Assembly (NCBI GenBank): GCA_017893485.1 | Contig: CM030362.1 | Location: 258,234,244-258,298,243, forward strand | From: Hemerocallis citrina | Lineage: Eukaryota > Streptophyta > Magnoliopsida > Asparagales > Asphodelaceae | Direction of reading: 5' to 3' | DNA length: 64,000 nucleotides | Part shown: positions 60,791 to 64,000 of the stretch, one piece after another | Layout: each line of letters opens with the position of its first letter | How positions within the stretch are numbered: position 1 is the first letter of the stretch | Notes under the pieces: generated by a model | What the model was told of the DNA's origin: nothing | Databases searched by the model: none | What the model saw: only the letters and a program-made list of their open reading frames with translations | Program-made: the position numbers and the translations under genes

Positions 60791-62235
60791 GATCAGTTCC
60801 GTCTCCGGAACTCACTATGGTAAAGGCAATATTTTGTACGCACCAAAGAAAGTATCAGTATAACATATAGAAATCACAAACATCAAGAAAATACATATAG
60901 CATAAAAGTAAGCAATGTGGAAAAATGAGACAGAAATCTATTTAAGAAATTTATGTTTATCAAAATTTTACAAGAACTAAACTAGAAAACTAGGAAAGTA
61001 GCATAAGAAAACAAATACGACAGTAGAGGATAGTGTATTTTGAAAAGAGTTTACGTACAAAAATATTATCAAATAAACCAAAATGATGAATAAACTTGTC
61101 ATTAATTGTGGAATAATTTCAGAAAAACAATGCAATAAAGAAAACATAGTTAATGGGTACTTTATAAATAGATTTAATACTCCAAATTCATAAATGTAAT
61201 AAAGGATAGAAAAATAATTGCAAACCCAATTGGTACTATATGACAAAACCTTGTAATTTAACAGTTTGAGAAATGTATAGGAAGGAAATATAGTAAAAGT
61301 ATAGAAGACATAAAATGATCCTGTATACCAATTAATATCATAAAATAATTTGTAAGATAATTATATATATACAATTTTGAAAATTAGGCATACATCGGAA
61401 TACTTTCGAATTATTCGGTAGAGTGAGAAAACCAACTTACAAAAATCACATACTCGCATAGGCGAAAAACTTATAGGGATGAAATAATAGCATGATATAT
61501 AAAATTATAAATGATTTGTAGCAGTAAAACAAGATATCGTAGTAGTAAAACGTACGATTGAAAGTAGTGCGAAAACTAGTTATAAAAATAAATTATGAAT
61601 CCAAGAAAGTATAGACAATATAAAATTTGATTTTGTATATAAATTGATGTCATAAGGTAATTTGTAAAGTAAATACAATAATCATATATGTATGATAACA
61701 ATGAAAAAGGCAAAAATCCCAATAATTTCAATTTGTCAAGTAGACCAAGAAAATTAGCATATAAAATTATGTATATACATAGACGGAAATTATAGGGCAA
61801 AACAACAATATCATGATACAAAATTCATAAATGATGTGTAGGAGAAAAATAATACATTATGGTAGTAACAATGCAAAACTAAGTATATAGAAGGGAATCA
61901 TGAATTATAACAGAAATATAAAAACTATTAGGTGAGTAGCCACCAAATTTAAAATAGCAAAATACAAATAAGTTGTATGAAATACTAACTCACATAAAAT
62001 ACAAAGTACTACGAAGAAGACGGCAAGATAGTTGAGATTAAGCGGCAAATATATAGCAATCAGTATAAACAGCATAATGCTAGGTTGCAAAATAGTTCAA
62101 GCTAGTACAAAATGAAATAGTTATAAGTGAATATTATAGGAAACAAGGTAGGGGTCATCTAAGTATAATATTTCCTTCTAGTGTAGGTTCGTCTCACTGG
62201 TATCCAACAGCAGACTTGCCTATCTTGATCTCAAG

Positions 62236-62463
62236 TTACATAATTGCTTCTACGATATCCGGTTGCAATTTGCCTTCTGGGCATTCGGTTGCATACTTTA
62301 CCTCACCGGCATCCAGTTGCAGTTTGCCTTCTGGACATTCAGTTGCAAACTTTGCCTCCCCGACTTCCAGTTGCAGTTTGCCTCCAATGATGTCTAGTTG
62401 CATATTTGCCCTCTCGACATTAAGTTGCACCAAGGCGGAAGATGGGAAGATGTAATCTTCCAT
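62236..62463 (-). CDS. Small ORF of nonapeptide repeats in the B interior
   Basis: A 75-codon frame on the element's sense strand, ATG to stop. Residues 12-70 consist of six to seven repeats of nine residues, such as KLQLDAGEV, KYATECPEG and KLQLEVGEA-type units, giving alternating hydrophobic and charged positions. It is encoded by a 27-bp repeat (62263-62430), with two units often pairing into a 54-bp unit. It is the only non-AT-biased frame in the interior. No known family is recognised. It may be a chance frame in a repeat whose period is a multiple of three, or a small protein or RNA-structural region. Confidence 0.35.
   Translation of the reverse strand: MEDYIFPSSALVQLNVERANMQLDIIGGKLQLEVGEAKFATECPEGKLQLDAGEVKYATECPEGKLQPDIVEAIM
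62263..62430 (-). repeat. 27-bp tandem repeat
   Basis: ttgca words fall at 62263, 62289, 62317, 62343, 62371, 62398 and 62425, a mean spacing of 27. Each is followed by ttgcct-like sequence and a cat/gac-rich part. Confidence 0.85.
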
Positions 62464-63746
62464 GTATACTTAGATATGGGATGTTTATTAGAGTATGGTG
62501 TTTATGTTTTAAAAATCAATGATACAGAAAAAGATTTTACACAATGAAATATCAAAATAGGTGTATAGAATGTATCAAACATAGATGGTACTAATCAATA
62601 GTTATGAAAAAATTATTTAAAACACCAAAATAAATAACGTAGAATATATGCACGTGTCGGAAATAAGATTGAAAACAATAATGAGGTAGTGTAGCAATTT
62701 AGGACATTTGACATAAATAATTATACATAAAAATAGTAATGTAATAACTGGAGGATGGTGAAATTATATGTATAGTAAAAATTTTGAAATACATGACACA
62801 TATAGAAATCAATGGAAAATATATATATATAGTAATCAAGAATGTAAAGACAATTTAAAATTAGAGGATAAAGTAAAGTATGAATAGCGACTATATGCAT
62901 TATATTAAGGAAACATAAATTGCAACCTTTATAAATATAACAAAACAAATTAGTAGACAATATGTAATAACGATAATATCGAATGCGGACAATAAATCAA
63001 ATTAGTATGTTGTATTTATACGGATAAAAATATTTCAATCTTGTTAAAATACACTAAAGTATATGGGGAATTATAAGATACTGAAAGAATATCGTATCAC
63101 AAAATCAAATTATGTAAAATGAATACACATAAGCAAAATTCACAAGCAAAAGTCAAAAATGTAATAATAAATGAAAATAATGGTTGTAATATAAAGTTAA
63201 CAAAATACGTAAAGTAATAGCACATATGAACGGATGAGCATAAGGTGACATAAAACACGAAAGACAAAACTGTGAGAGGCAATAAGTTCAACAAAATCAA
63301 GACTAAGGAAAATAGACAAAATACTAGGCATTAATATAATTTAATAGTATAGGAAAATATTTATTCGAAAAGTATTAAATGTTGAACAGTACTATGATGA
63401 AAAACCACAGAATAATTTGATGGGGAAAGTGGGTCCATGTGTAAGGTATCATGAACAACGGTTCAAACCAACCACGCTTCCACTGCGCCACTCTGATACC
63501 CAGGGAAAATGAGCTCGCATACAATCTCAAATCAATGTATACGAGGAGAGCATCATGAATGAATTTGAATGTAAATTCAATAACAATTTCCATTCATGAC
63601 TCCGACCATCCAATAGGGAAAGGAAACATCAGTCTATAGAGCAACACAAATGTAAATTACTTACATTTAAATCTCCATAAACTAAACTCACACTCTAATG
63701 TCCACCTCTAGGGTGTCGTTCCTTATAAATTTGTACTACTTAGAAG

Positions 63747-63762
63747 CGTGGCTCTGATACCA
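63747..63762 (-). promoter_or_regulatory. Primer binding site of the B element
   Basis: On the minus strand TGGTATCAGAGCCACG follows the LTR end after two bases. TGGTATCAGAGCC is the plant initiator-Met tRNA 3'-end complement. Confidence 0.9.
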
Positions 63763-63764
63763 CT

Positions 63765-64000
63765 TGTAACACCCTGAATCCCAAAACAACTGAATTCGAG
63801 AGTTCTACAGGATCTTTTCACTTCTTTCGTACAATTTTACAAGGAATTTAAAACTTTTATTTCAACAATAATTACATCAGAGTCTTTTACATCAATAAGC
63901 AGCGGAATTAATAAAATACAACAATAATAAAAGTACAATTGTTACAACTTTAACATTTAAGTAATCAACAGCATCAAATCATCTTTATATCTTCATGTAA
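63765..64000 (-). repeat. 5' LTR of the B element, partial
   Basis: The 236 bp visible match 58105-58340 with two differences (CCCTG for CCCCG, TTCGAG for TTCCAG). It continues beyond the window. Confidence 0.92.

Larger units (their letters stand above)
60791..63746 (-). other. Non-coding interior of the B element
   Basis: About 3.0 kb, strongly AT-rich. The longest minus-strand frames (81-89 residues) are low-complexity and hydrophobic because of A/T bias. No gag, protease, RT, RNase H or integrase motif is visible on either strand. The only feature is a 27-bp repeat with an open frame at 62236-62463. Confidence 0.75.
58105..64000 (-). mobile_element. Young non-coding family-B retrotransposon (LARD-like), cut by window end
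   Basis: From the right on the minus strand: 5' LTR (from 63765, continuing past the window), primer binding site (63747-63762), a 3.0-kb interior without gag or pol, polypurine tract (60777-60790) and 3' LTR (58105-60776). This is the plan of large retrotransposon derivatives, which depend on proteins from other elements. The visible 236 bp of the 5' LTR differ from the 3' LTR at two positions only, so it moved recently. Confidence 0.85.

Overview
The window is nuclear DNA of a flowering plant and is almost entirely transposable elements. The evidence is Ty3/gypsy LTR retrotransposons of the plant Tat type, an L1-type LINE with plant ORF1 domains (CCHC knuckles and DUF4283-like), a fragment of the plant Ptta/En/Spm transposase_24 family, plant-like LTR termini (TGTAACRCCC...), teloboxes behind TATA boxes, and an AT-rich background. 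I cannot name the species. I see no rRNA, functional tRNA gene, CRISPR array or intact host gene.

Four LTR families are named here for convenience. Family A has LTRs of 3.1-3.6 kb (TGTAACCCC...GGGGCGTGACA); all five copies are solo. Family B has LTRs of 2.7-3.3 kb (TGTAACACCC...GGGTGTTACA), an initiator-Met-type primer binding site and a non-coding interior. Family C is one 5.2-kb solo LTR. Family D is one 0.48-kb solo LTR. Most boundaries were set by finding target-site duplications (TSDs) by eye.

Layout. 1-383: broken B LTR. 384-4905: decayed gene-like exons, one of them split by an A solo LTR (1691-4832, TSD caaat). 5155-6034: B interior plus primer binding site. 6035-36596: one B LTR holding a five-level nest: B LTR > A solo LTR (7488-34865, TSD ttcat) > Tat retrotransposon (10987-34519, TSD gtgac) > B solo LTR (18488-25251, TSD gcaac) > A solo LTR (20870-24319, TSD ggtat). 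The Tat element also carries an A solo LTR in gag (12448-15761, TSD accgc), and the outer A copy carries the small D solo LTR (10173-10649). 37091-52441: two minus-strand exons of a transposase_24-like gene, with an L1 LINE (37679-50511, 16-bp TSD) in the intron; the LINE is itself split by the C solo LTR (40710-45908). 52442-53663: hAT-like DNA element (8-bp TSD atgtcaca). 54075-57694: fifth A solo LTR (TSD atcat). 58105-64000: a young minus-strand B element, with 3' LTR, non-coding interior and the start of the 5' LTR, whose LTRs differ at 2 of 236 comparable positions.

The Tat element, about 13.4 kb without its inserts, is the only region with a recognisable multi-gene plan: gag, protease, reverse transcriptase/RNase H, a second archaeal-type RNase H and integrase on the plus strand. 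After integrase comes a long 3' region with a decayed antisense gene (PF04195-like region plus coiled coil, canonical splice sites on the minus strand), flanked on both sides by tandem arrays of the same roughly 65-bp repeat. All coding regions are broken by stops and frameshifts. Many of the stops are TAG where CAG is likely, as expected from methyl-cytosine decay. The most unusual items are the antisense spliced gene with its repeat flanks, the recently moved non-coding B element with a nonapeptide-repeat ORF, the deep nest, and a B LTR with element interior on both sides.
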